Shown one piece after another: positions 42,694-50,802 of a stretch of 64,000 nt of DNA. A program made the translations under genes and the position numbers. Position 1 is the first letter of the stretch, and each line of letters starts with the position of its first letter. The notes beneath the pieces are model-generated. The model was given only the letters and a program-made list of their open reading frames with translations, was not told where the DNA came from and made no database searches. This stretch comes from Gemmatimonadota bacterium (GTDB lineage: Bacteria; Gemmatimonadota; Gemmatimonadetes; Longimicrobiales; Gaopeijiaceae): contig JAPPNN010000049.1 in NCBI GenBank assembly GCA_028873815.1, positions 17,519 to 81,518 of the forward strand, written 5' to 3'.

Positions 42694-43161
42694 ATGGTCG
42701 ACGCGCGGATCGTAATAAGGGAAATCCAGGAGATGAGGGAGGAGGGGTACCTTTCGGACGCCATTCTCCGACACGCCGTAAAGACCCTCCACCGGGACGA
42801 TCGTGCCGACTGGGTCGGAGCCTATCTGCTCAACGACGAAGGTCTCGAGTTGTGGCTCCACAACTATGTGGGCGCGCCCACCGAGCACGCGCGGATCCCC
42901 GTGGGCGAGGGCGTGTGCGGCACCGCGATCGCGCACGGGGCCAACCAGAACGTCCCCGACGTGACGAAGTTCGAGGGCTATCTGGCCTGCAGCCCTGACG
43001 TGAAGTCGGAGTTGGTGGTCCTGATCCGTGCCGGAACGGAGATCTACGGACAGTTCGACATCGACTCGCACCAGGAGGCCGCCTTCACTCCGCAGGACGA
43101 GGTGGCGGTGCAGATGATCGCCGACAAGCTGGCGGAGCAGATCGCCCACGAGCGCCGCTAG
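42694..43161 (+). CDS. GAF-domain protein, free methionine-(R)-sulfoxide reductase-like
   Basis: A 155-residue single GAF domain. Two cysteines of free methionine-(R)-sulfoxide reductases are placed as in that family: VGEGVCGTAIA and YLACSPDVKSELVVLI. It may therefore reduce free methionine sulfoxide, or be a ligand-binding GAF protein that has kept these residues. It is longer at the N terminus than the E. coli enzyme (about 30 residues, helical). Its ATG follows AGGAG with no spacing. The metallo-beta-lactamase gene starts six bases after its stop, suggesting co-transcription. Confidence 0.75.
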   Translation: MVDARIVIREIQEMREEGYLSDAILRHAVKTLHRDDRADWVGAYLLNDEGLELWLHNYVGAPTEHARIPVGEGVCGTAIAHGANQNVPDVTKFEGYLACSPDVKSELVVLIRAGTEIYGQFDIDSHQEAAFTPQDEVAVQMIADKLAEQIAHERR

Positions 43162-43167
43162 GACGTC

Positions 43168-43899
43168 GTGCCGGCGGTGGTGCGGTCCTTCCGGGCCGAC
43201 AATCCCGGACGCTTCACCCTCGACGGCACTCGAAGCCATGTAGTCGGTGAACGCAGGGCGGCCGTGATCGATCCCGGCCCTGTTCTCGAAAGTCACCTTG
43301 GGGTGCTCGCGGAGGCGGTGGGCGACGCCCGTGACATCGTCGTCCTCGTCACCCACGCCCACGCGGACCATGCGGCCGGCGCGGAGGAGCTGGCGCGCCT
43401 GACCGGAGCCGTGGTGCGGGGGCCCGGGAGCGGCCACGACCTGCGTGACGGCGAGGCCATTGCAACCGACGGCGGCGATCTGTTCGCCGTCTGGACTCCC
43501 GGGCACGCGCGCCGCCACTTCTGCTTCCATCTGCCGGACGAGGGCGCCGTCTTTACCGGCGACCTCATCCTGGGAGAGGGCGACACGACCTGGGTCGGTG
43601 AATACCCGGGAGGCGTCGCCGACTACCTGGCCTCGCTGGATCGTGTCGACGCGCTGGACGCCCGCGTGCTCTACCCGGGTCACGGCGACCCGCTCCTCGA
43701 CCCCGCGGACGCCATCGCGCGCTTCCGGAACCACCGCCTCGCCCGGATCGATCAGGTCCGCCATGCGCTCGCGGAGACAGGCAGCGCCGACCTCGATCTG
43801 CTCACCGAGCGTGTCTATGGCGAGCTTCCATCCGAGGTGCACGACATGGCCGCATCGGGCGTGGGCGCGATTCTGGACTACCTCGCCAGCGCCGGATAG
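43168..43899 (+). CDS. Metallo-beta-lactamase-fold hydrolase
   Basis: A 243-residue MBL-fold protein from GTG 43168. The metal motif HAHADH is at 63-68. Further ligands are in TPGHARRHFCFH, FTGDLILGEG and LYPGHGDP. The C-terminal helical region (ARIDQVRHALAET...) is like LACTB2/glyoxalase II-related hydrolases. The natural substrate is undetermined; thioesters and RNA are both used by relatives. It lies between the GAF gene and glcD with short spacing, probably one transcription unit. Confidence 0.88.
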   Translation: MPAVVRSFRADNPGRFTLDGTRSHVVGERRAAVIDPGPVLESHLGVLAEAVGDARDIVVLVTHAHADHAAGAEELARLTGAVVRGPGSGHDLRDGEAIATDGGDLFAVWTPGHARRHFCFHLPDEGAVFTGDLILGEGDTTWVGEYPGGVADYLASLDRVDALDARVLYPGHGDPLLDPADAIARFRNHRLARIDQVRHALAETGSADLDLLTERVYGELPSEVHDMAASGVGAILDYLASAG

Positions 43900-43908
43900 C
43901 TTGCCCGA

Positions 43909-45342
43909 ATGGTACCCGTCACCCTCGCGAAATCGCTCGTCGAGATCTGCGGTCGCGACGGCGTGATCCTGGACGAGGAGCGGCTTCTCGTCTACGAATC
44001 GGACGCGCTTACCGCCTACCGCCACCGTCCCGGCGCGGTTGTGCTGCCGCGTTCCACCGATCAGGTGCAAGGCGCCGTGCGCGCGATCGCGGAGCACGGC
44101 TTGCCGATCGTGCCGCGGGGCGCGGGCACCGGACTGTCGGGGGGTGCGGTGGCGCTCGACGGAGCGGTCGTGATCGGCACCGCGCGGATGAACCGGATCC
44201 TGGACATCGACGCGCCGAACCGGCGGGCCGTGCTCCAGCCGGGCGTGATCAACGCGGAACTCTCGGTCGCGGCGGGGGCGCACGGGCTGTATTACGCGCC
44301 CGACCCGTCCTCGCAGACGGCGTGCACGATCGGCGGGAACGTGGCGGAGAACTCGGGCGGGCCGCACTGCCTCAAGTACGGGGTGACGTCGCGCTACGTG
44401 ACGGGTCTTGCGGTCGTCCTGGCGGATGGGTCGATGGTCCGGCTGGGCGGACAGGGACGTGAATCGCCGGGGTATGACCTGGTGGGCCTCTTCGTGGGCT
44501 CGGAGGGGTGTTTCGGGATCGCGACCGAGATCGAGGTGGGGCTTCTCCCCGTGCCGGAGGGCGTGTGCACGCTGCTCGGCATCTTCGACCGCATCGATGA
44601 CGCGGGGCAGGCCGTGTCCGACATCGTGGGCGCGGGACTGCTGCCCGCCGCGCTCGAGATCATCGACGGGCCCACGATCCGCGCCGTCGAGGACAGCGTC
44701 TTCGCGGCGGGGTACCCGATCGACGCCGAGGCCGCCCTGGTGATCGAGTTCGACGGAATGGAGGCGGGGCTGGAACACGACGCGGAGAGGGCGGCGGCGC
44801 TGTGTGCGCTTGCCGGTGCGCGTGAAGTGCGTACCGCCCGCGACGAGGACGAGCGCATGGCGCTGTGGAAGGGACGGAAGAAGGCGTTCGGCGCCATGGG
44901 GCGGATCGCGCCGGATCTCCTGGTGCAGGACGCCACCGTGCCTAGGACGACCCTGCCGTCGATCCTGCGCGGCATTTCGGACATCGGCCAGCGCTACGAC
45001 CTCGTCGTCGCGAACGTATTCCACGCCGGCGACGGCAACCTTCATCCGAACATTCTCTTCGACCGCCGCGACGAGCACGAGCTGGAGCGCGTCGAGCGCG
45101 CCTCGAAGGAGATCATGCAGCTCTGCGTCGATTCCGGCGGCACGATCACGGGCGAACACGGTGTCGGGCTCGACAAGAAGCATCACATGGACCTCATCTA
45201 CGGCCCGGACGAGCTCGACGCGATGTGGCAGGTGCGGAGAGTGTTCGATCCCGGCGGCGTGATGAATCCCGGCAAGGTTCTTCCGGAGGACACCGGTCCA
45301 GCGGAGGGCGCCGGTCTGCCCGAGGGCATCGGCGGTGATTGA
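43909..45342 (+). CDS. glcD: Glycolate oxidase subunit GlcD (FAD-linked)
   Basis: A 477-residue FAD-binding (PCMH-type) oxidase. The FAD-binding segment PRGAGTGLSGGAVAL (about 65-80) and the following GGNVAENSGGPHCLKYG are characteristic. The C-terminal cap has VFHAGDGNLHPNI and TGEHGVGLDKK. With GlcE and GlcF it oxidises glycolate (or a related 2-hydroxy acid) to the oxo acid, passing electrons to the membrane quinone pool. Related D-lactate dehydrogenases look similar; the neighbouring glcE and glcF favour glycolate oxidase. Its stop overlaps the start of glcE. Confidence 0.93.
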   Translation: MVPVTLAKSLVEICGRDGVILDEERLLVYESDALTAYRHRPGAVVLPRSTDQVQGAVRAIAEHGLPIVPRGAGTGLSGGAVALDGAVVIGTARMNRILDIDAPNRRAVLQPGVINAELSVAAGAHGLYYAPDPSSQTACTIGGNVAENSGGPHCLKYGVTSRYVTGLAVVLADGSMVRLGGQGRESPGYDLVGLFVGSEGCFGIATEIEVGLLPVPEGVCTLLGIFDRIDDAGQAVSDIVGAGLLPAALEIIDGPTIRAVEDSVFAAGYPIDAEAALVIEFDGMEAGLEHDAERAAALCALAGAREVRTARDEDERMALWKGRKKAFGAMGRIAPDLLVQDATVPRTTLPSILRGISDIGQRYDLVVANVFHAGDGNLHPNILFDRRDEHELERVERASKEIMQLCVDSGGTITGEHGVGLDKKHHMDLIYGPDELDAMWQVRRVFDPGGVMNPGKVLPEDTGPAEGAGLPEGIGGD

Positions 45343-46534
45343 CGCCGGCGTGGCACGGGCGGGCGATGCGGAGGGGCCAGCGGTCGTCTATCCGGCCAGC
45401 GTGGAAGAGGCGGCGGAGGTAATCCGTGCGGCGAACAGGACGGGTACGCGTCTGATCCCCGCCGGGCTGGGGAGCTGGCTGGGGGCCGGAGGGTGGACGG
45501 GGCCCGCCGACGTCATCGTGTCGTGCGAGCGCCTCAACGCGGTGCAGCACTACGAACCCGCCGACCTCACGATGACGGCGGGTGCCGGGCTCGGCATGGC
45601 CGAGCTGGATGACGTGTTGCGGCCCAACGGGCAGTGGCTGCCTGTGGACGCGCCCGGCGTGGGGGCGGGAACGGTGGGGGGGATGGTGGCGTGCGGTGTT
45701 TCGGGGGCGCTGCAGGGCCGCTACGGGGCGGTTCGCGACAACGTGCTGGGCGTCGATGTGGTGACTGGAGCCGGCCGCGTGCTGCGGATCGGCGGCCGGG
45801 TGGTCAAGAACGTGGCCGGGTACGACCTGGTCCGGCTCTTCACGGGAAGCCGGGGCAGCCTCGGGATCATCACGAGCGTTTCCGTGCGCCTGTTCCCGCG
45901 TCCGGAGGCCGACGTGACCCTGTGCTACGGTGGTGGGACGACGGAGATCGTGGCGCTGGCGCGCACCATGTGCACGAGTCCGCTGCCGATTGCGGCGGTC
46001 GAAGTGGAGGCCGGCGGGGAGAACGGGGAGACGGTCATGGTGCGGTTGCTGGGAAGCGTGGGCGAGGTGGAAGAGGTCCTGTCGCGCCTGGTCGACAGCG
46101 TCGGGCCGAAGCCCCGGGCCATCGTGCGTGGAGACGAGAGCGCGGCGCTGCACAGGGATCGCGGCGCGTGGGAGGAGGGGAGCGCCCTGGTCGTGCGTCT
46201 GGCGGCGCTCCCGGATCGGCTGGCCGACACGTTCGGCCGCGGGGCGGCGCTGGCGGGCGCGCTGGGCGGCGAGATCGCCGCCGATGCGATGAGCGGGGTC
46301 GTGCGCGTGAAGGCGTCGCCGGACGCGGGCCGGGACGGGGACGTCGTACGCGAGCTGTCGCGGGCGCGTGAGGAGATGGAAGCGGCGGGCGGGACGATGA
46401 CGCTGAGCCAGGCGCGTGGGGAGGTCGCCGCGCGGGTGGGGTGGACGGGGGGGCGGGGAAGTGACGGGGGTCTCGGGACCAGGATCAAGGAACTCTTCGA
46501 TCCGGCATCGATTCTGGCGGCACGGTGCCCGTGA
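45335..46534 (+). CDS. glcE: Glycolate oxidase subunit GlcE
   Basis: A 399-residue FAD-binding protein from GTG 45335, eight bases inside glcD. It has the same FAD fold as GlcD but shorter: ANRTGTRLIPAGLGSWLGAG, GAGTVGGMVACGVSGALQGRYGA split over the phosphate loop, and VKNVAGYDLVRLFTGSRG. The C-terminal part is less conserved and ends ELFDPASILAARCP. It is the second flavoprotein subunit of the glycolate oxidase complex. The gene overlaps glcF. Confidence 0.9.
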   Translation: MIDAGVARAGDAEGPAVVYPASVEEAAEVIRAANRTGTRLIPAGLGSWLGAGGWTGPADVIVSCERLNAVQHYEPADLTMTAGAGLGMAELDDVLRPNGQWLPVDAPGVGAGTVGGMVACGVSGALQGRYGAVRDNVLGVDVVTGAGRVLRIGGRVVKNVAGYDLVRLFTGSRGSLGIITSVSVRLFPRPEADVTLCYGGGTTEIVALARTMCTSPLPIAAVEVEAGGENGETVMVRLLGSVGEVEEVLSRLVDSVGPKPRAIVRGDESAALHRDRGAWEEGSALVVRLAALPDRLADTFGRGAALAGALGGEIAADAMSGVVRVKASPDAGRDGDVVRELSRAREEMEAAGGTMTLSQARGEVAARVGWTGGRGSDGGLGTRIKELFDPASILAARCP

Positions 46535-47856
46535 GCACGCCGGCCCACGCTCTGGCCAGCGCGGTCAGGAAACAGGAGCAGGGACTGCTCAACTGCGTTC
46601 ACTGCGGTTTCTGTCTGCCGGCCTGCCCGACCTATCGTCGCCTGGGGGACGAAGCCGATTCGCCGCGTGGCCGGCTGTACCTGATGCAGGCGGTGGTCGA
46701 GGGCAGACTGGACCCCGGCGCGGAGGCCTTTCAGACGCATATCGGGCGGTGTCTGGGCTGCCGCGCCTGTGAGCCCGTATGTCCTTCGGGGGTCGAATAC
46801 GGCCACCTCCTCGAACTCGCGCGGCAGGTGGGTGGCAATGCCCGGCGGCCGCCGTTTCTCGCCCGGATGCTCCTTCGGGTATTCGGCACGGCATGGTTGG
46901 CGCGGCCGGCCATGTTCGCCGGACGCGCCATGCGAGCCACGGGGCTGCCCACGCTGCTGACCCGTATCCTGGCGGGCCGCCGTCCTCCGAAGGGGGCCCG
47001 GCTGGCCGTGGCGATGCTCGCGGCCTCGGCCCCGCCGCCGCCCTTGCCGGGCCGCACGGAAGGCCGGCCGGCGACCGTGCCGCAGCGAGAGACCGGCGAC
47101 AAGCCGACCGTCGGAGTGCTCGCGGGATGCGTCCAGGCCGGGTTGTTCGGCCGTGTGAACCAGGCCACGGTGCGGGTGTTGCAAGCCAATGGCTACCGCG
47201 TGGTCAGTGTGCCGAACCAGGGGTGCTGCGGCGCGCTGCACGCCCACGGCGGCGATCTCGAAACCGCGCGCTCCCTGGCGCGACGCAATCTGGAGGCCTT
47301 TGAGGCGGCGGGTGTGGACTTCGTCGCGATGAATGCGTCCGGGTGCGGAGCCGCGATGGCCGACTATGGTTCGCTGCTGGCCGACGACGAGGAGCTGGCC
47401 CCGCGTGCAAGGGCCCTGGCGGGCAAGATACGCGACATCTCACAGCTGCTGGCCGAGCGGGGTCCGGTCCCGGGCGGCACCGTGCCCCTGAAAGTCACGT
47501 ATGACGCGCCGTGCCACCTTCTGCATGCACAGGGGGTCGCGGAGCCGCCTGCGCGCGTGCTCGATTCGATCCCGGGCCTCGAAGTCGTTCCCCTGCCCGG
47601 CGCGGCCGAGTGTTGTGGCGGCGCCGGGATCTACGGGCTCACCAATCCGCGGCTCGGCGGCTGGATCGGGTCCGACAAGGTGCAAAGCGTGCTGGGTACG
47701 GGTGCCGCGGCGCTGATCACCGGGAATCCGGGATGCATGATGCAGATCGGAGCCGGCCTCGCGCTGACCGGAGCGGGAATCCCCGTGCTGCACCTCGTCG
47801 AACTCCTGGATGAGAGCTATCGCCGCGGCGGTCTGTACGGGGAAGTGGACCGATGA
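46531..47856 (+). CDS. glcF: Glycolate oxidase iron-sulfur subunit GlcF
   Basis: A protein of about 441 residues. The N terminus has two [4Fe-4S] ferredoxin motifs, CVHCGFCLPACPTYR and CLGCRACEPVCPSG. Two CCG domains follow, with NQGCCGALHAHGG and AAECCGGAGIYGL. It carries electrons from the GlcD/GlcE flavins to quinones. A GTG at 46525 is also in frame, but GTG 46531 overlaps the glcE stop as GTGA and is preferred. The M20 gene overlaps its end by ATGA, so four genes are chained. Confidence 0.93.
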   Translation: MSTPAHALASAVRKQEQGLLNCVHCGFCLPACPTYRRLGDEADSPRGRLYLMQAVVEGRLDPGAEAFQTHIGRCLGCRACEPVCPSGVEYGHLLELARQVGGNARRPPFLARMLLRVFGTAWLARPAMFAGRAMRATGLPTLLTRILAGRRPPKGARLAVAMLAASAPPPPLPGRTEGRPATVPQRETGDKPTVGVLAGCVQAGLFGRVNQATVRVLQANGYRVVSVPNQGCCGALHAHGGDLETARSLARRNLEAFEAAGVDFVAMNASGCGAAMADYGSLLADDEELAPRARALAGKIRDISQLLAERGPVPGGTVPLKVTYDAPCHLLHAQGVAEPPARVLDSIPGLEVVPLPGAAECCGGAGIYGLTNPRLGGWIGSDKVQSVLGTGAAALITGNPGCMMQIGAGLALTGAGIPVLHLVELLDESYRRGGLYGEVDR

Positions 47857-49001
47857 CAAAAGCGAACCTCCTGTCCATCGCGGAGGCCGAGGCACGGACC
47901 GGAGAGTGCCTCGAGTTCCTGCGCAGTCTGGTGGAAATCGAGTCGCCGACCGGCCACGCAACAGCGAATGTTGCAGTTGCCGACTTGCTGTCCGACGCGC
48001 TTGTCGCCGTCGGCGGTCACGTTGAGCGGATACCCGCTCCCGGACTCGGCGAGCATCTGCTCGCGCGCATCGCCGGATTGGAGCGGCACGGCCCTCCGCT
48101 GCTGGTCCTGGGACACATGGACACCGTGCATCCGGTGGGCACGCTGGAGCGGAACCCCTTCGCGGTCAGCGGGGCGAAGGTGACCGGCCCGGGCATCTAC
48201 GACATGAAGAGCGGGCTCGCTGTAGCGATTGTCGCGCTCCGGCTGCTGGCGGCGAACGGCCGCAGGCCCGCGTCGGACATCTCGCTGCTCATCACCTGCG
48301 ATGAAGAGAGGGGGTCTCCCGACTCGTGGGAGACGATCGAAGCGGAGGCCAGGGCGTCGCGCGCCGCGCTTGTCCTGGAACCGTCGGCACCGGGAGGCGC
48401 GGTGAAGAGTCGGCGCAAGGGCGTTAGCGCCTACGAACTCACCGTCAGGGGCAGGCCGGCCCATGCCGGGATCGAACCCGAGGCCGGGGCCAGCGCGATT
48501 CACGAGATCGCCCGACAGATTTGCCGCATTTATGAGTTTGCGGCCCCGGATCAGGGGACCACGATCAGTGTCGGTGTTGTGGAAGGCGGCACCGCCGAAA
48601 ACGTGGTGGCGGCGGAGGCGCGGTGCACGCTCGATGTTCGTTTCTGGACAAGGTCTGAAGCCGAGCGCATCGATGAGGCCATGCACGCGCTCGAACCGGT
48701 CGACCCGGTGTGCGAGTTGCACCTGGAGGGCGGCGTGAACAGAGGACCGCTGGAAAGAACGGAGGCATCGGGCAGGATGTTCGCAACAGCCCGCCGACTG
48801 GCTGCGCAACTGGGCTTCGTGATCGAGGAAGGCGCCACCGGTGGCGGCAGTGACGGCAACATCGCCGCGGCGGTGGGCTGCCCGACGCTGGACGGCCTGG
48901 GGCCCGACGGCGGCGGCGCCCACACGCTTCAGGAGCACATCCTGCTCGATGACGTGCCACGCAGAATCGGCCTGATGGCCGGACTTTTTGAATTCATATG
49001 A
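47853..49001 (+). CDS. M20-family carboxypeptidase (glutamate carboxypeptidase-like)
   Basis: A 382-residue enzyme of the CPG2 branch of M20. Metal and catalytic residues are visible: LVLGHMDTVHPVGT, GPGIYDMKSGLA, CDEERGS (general base Glu and ligand Glu) and GGGSDGN near the end. The dimer domain starts about KGVSAYELTVRGRPAHAG. Such enzymes remove C-terminal glutamate or cleave related N-acyl amino acids. It is the last gene of the chain glcDEF-M20 by overlap; no metabolic tie is obvious. Confidence 0.9.
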   Translation: MTKANLLSIAEAEARTGECLEFLRSLVEIESPTGHATANVAVADLLSDALVAVGGHVERIPAPGLGEHLLARIAGLERHGPPLLVLGHMDTVHPVGTLERNPFAVSGAKVTGPGIYDMKSGLAVAIVALRLLAANGRRPASDISLLITCDEERGSPDSWETIEAEARASRAALVLEPSAPGGAVKSRRKGVSAYELTVRGRPAHAGIEPEAGASAIHEIARQICRIYEFAAPDQGTTISVGVVEGGTAENVVAAEARCTLDVRFWTRSEAERIDEAMHALEPVDPVCELHLEGGVNRGPLERTEASGRMFATARRLAAQLGFVIEEGATGGGSDGNIAAAVGCPTLDGLGPDGGGAHTLQEHILLDDVPRRIGLMAGLFEFI

Positions 49002-49034
49002 ACTGAAACGGCGTTGAAGCCGAAAGAGGCGGCA

Positions 49035-49063
49035 TTGTGCTCACAGGGACAGCTTCCTATAAT
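49035..49063 (+). promoter_or_regulatory. Strong sigma-70-type promoter
   Basis: TTGTGC (49035-49040) and a perfect TATAAT (49058-49063) are 17 bp apart. Transcription would start near 49070, so the following gene must begin at ATG 49139 and not at an in-frame start at 49037. Confidence 0.7.
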
Positions 49064-49138
49064 GTGCTTCGCAAGAATGAAGTGCCCCGACAGGTATCCG
49101 TTGCCGACCACACACAACGCAGAGGAGAACGCAGGTTA

Positions 49139-49615
49139 ATGAATGCGAGGACACGGAGTGACTACCGCACGGCGCTCAAGCAGGCCGAAGCGGAGCTGGC
49201 GAACCATGAGAAGCGAGGCGACGCCCTCCGCAACACCATCGCCGGACTCAAGACCCTTCTCGGAGTGGATCGGAAACCGGCGCCCAAGGCGGCGCCAAAA
49301 CGCGCGCCAGTCCGCAAGAAGAGAAGGCGGCGCAAGAGTGCGGGCGCGGGTCATCCGGATGTGCCGGCCGGCACGTTCAGGGGCATGGGCCCAACGTTTG
49401 CCTATCGCAAGTTCGTTAAGATCTACGGCGAAGGATACACGGTGCCGCAGATCCGTGACGCGCTGGTGCAGGGCGGTGTGAAGTCCAAGTCGAGGACTTC
49501 CCTGCTGACCGGCCTTCATTCCGTGCGCCGCCGCGATCGCCTGAAGGCGGAGGCGGCTGCCCAGGCGGCTGGCGAAGCGAGCGCCGAGTCGGCCGGCGGG
49601 AGCGACCAGGCCTGA
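49139..49615 (+). CDS. Hypothetical coiled-coil protein with basic linker and HTH-like end
   Basis: A 158-residue protein. Residues 1-40 are an amphipathic coiled coil (TALKQAEAELANHEKRG), 45-70 are a Lys/Arg/Pro/Ala-rich linker (KAAPKRAPVRKKRRRRK), and 80-140 form a compact helical segment (GYTVPQIRDALVQGG, RTSLLTGLHSVRRRDRL) that looks like a winged-helix DNA-binding unit. The tail is Ala/Ser-rich. It is preceded by a strong promoter and has a weak AGG as ribosome site. No known family is recognised; a DNA-binding role is inferred from charge and shape only. Confidence 0.65.
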   Translation: MNARTRSDYRTALKQAEAELANHEKRGDALRNTIAGLKTLLGVDRKPAPKAAPKRAPVRKKRRRRKSAGAGHPDVPAGTFRGMGPTFAYRKFVKIYGEGYTVPQIRDALVQGGVKSKSRTSLLTGLHSVRRRDRLKAEAAAQAAGEASAESAGGSDQA

Positions 49616-49673
49616 CTCCCGGCCACTTGCTGATCGCTGCAAAGCGGTCGGCAACGCAACGTTCGGCACGCGC

Positions 49674-50780
49674 ATGAGAATCGACCGAGCGGTCTTGCGC
49701 GAACTGCCTCTGGAACTGCGCGAGTTCTTTGAGATCAGCAGTGGAGGCACGCAAGCACGCCGCATCCTTTTGCTGACGCTGGAGTCCGGTGGAATCAGTG
49801 CATGGTCCGAGTGTGTGGCGGGAGAAACACCCGGGTATTCCTACGAGACCACGGACACGGCTTGGCATGTACTGACGCGGTGGCTGCTGCCGGCGCTCGT
49901 GGGCACCGAATTCGACGACGCCCGGCACCTGGAGGTTGTGCCATGGCTCCGCGGCCATCCCATGGCAAGGGCCGCCGTGGAGATGGCGGGGTGGGACCTG
50001 GAGGCGAAGCGCCGGAACGTGTCGCTCAGGGAACTGTTGGGCGGAGCCGTCGACGCGGTGCCGGTCGGTGTTTCGATCGGCATCCAGAAAAGTGATCAGG
50101 CGTTGTTGGACAAGATTGAGGCATACGACCGCGAGGGCTATCGAAAGATCAAGATAAAGATCAAGCCGGGTCGCGATGTTGAAATGCTGCAGGTGGTCCG
50201 CGACCACTTTCCCGAAGTGCCTGTCATGGCCGATGCCAACTCCGCATACACGCTCGAAGCGGACCTCGAACGCCTGGCCGCGATGGACAATTATGATCTA
50301 ATGATGATCGAACAACCTCTCTCGCACGAGGACCTGCTTGAACATGCGGCTTTGCAAAAGAGCATTACTACGCCGGTTTGTCTGGACGAGTCGATTCGCT
50401 CGGTAGGTGATGCCCGCCTTGCTCTTCATCTGGGATCCGGTCGCATCATCAATATCAAACCCGGTCGCGTGGGTGGGCTCAAGTCGTCAACTGCGATACA
50501 CGACGCGTGCAAAGCGGCCGGATGGCCCGTCTGGTGCGGCGGAATGCTCGAGTCGGGGATTGGGCGGGCCCACAACGTCGCGCTCGCAACACTGCCGGGC
50601 TTCACGATTCCCGGGGACATTTCCGACTCGAGGCGGTATTGGGCCGAGGACATCGTCACGCCGGAGTTCAAGATGGTCGACGGCATGATGCCCGTGCCCG
50701 AGGGGCCGGGCATCGGTGTGCGTCCGCGCATGTCTCGCATCGAATCGCTGACGACGCGCAAGCACGTATTCGAGGCCTAG
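49674..50780 (+). CDS. Enolase-superfamily N-acylamino acid racemase / o-succinylbenzoate synthase
   Basis: A 368-residue protein of the muconate lactonising subgroup. Catalytic elements are complete: the KxK motif in KIKIKIKPG (K162/K164), metal ligands D187 (ADANSAY), E213 (MIEQPL) and D238 (CLDES), and the second Lys K262 (NIKPGRVGG). NAAAR and OSBS activities often occur in one protein and cannot be separated by motif. No other menaquinone gene is near, while an M20 peptidase is about 0.7 kb upstream, so an acyl-amino-acid role is possible. It converges on the GspE-like gene. Confidence 0.88.
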   Translation: MRIDRAVLRELPLELREFFEISSGGTQARRILLLTLESGGISAWSECVAGETPGYSYETTDTAWHVLTRWLLPALVGTEFDDARHLEVVPWLRGHPMARAAVEMAGWDLEAKRRNVSLRELLGGAVDAVPVGVSIGIQKSDQALLDKIEAYDREGYRKIKIKIKPGRDVEMLQVVRDHFPEVPVMADANSAYTLEADLERLAAMDNYDLMMIEQPLSHEDLLEHAALQKSITTPVCLDESIRSVGDARLALHLGSGRIINIKPGRVGGLKSSTAIHDACKAAGWPVWCGGMLESGIGRAHNVALATLPGFTIPGDISDSRRYWAEDIVTPEFKMVDGMMPVPEGPGIGVRPRMSRIESLTTRKHVFEA

Positions 50781-50802
50781 AAGTCCGCGGACACCCCGGC
50801 TG

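Noticed and set aside
42679..45186. 835-codon minus-strand frame, the longest uninterrupted frame in the window
   Set aside because: It runs antisense to the GAF, MBL and GlcD genes, all with intact motifs; no recognisable protein features.
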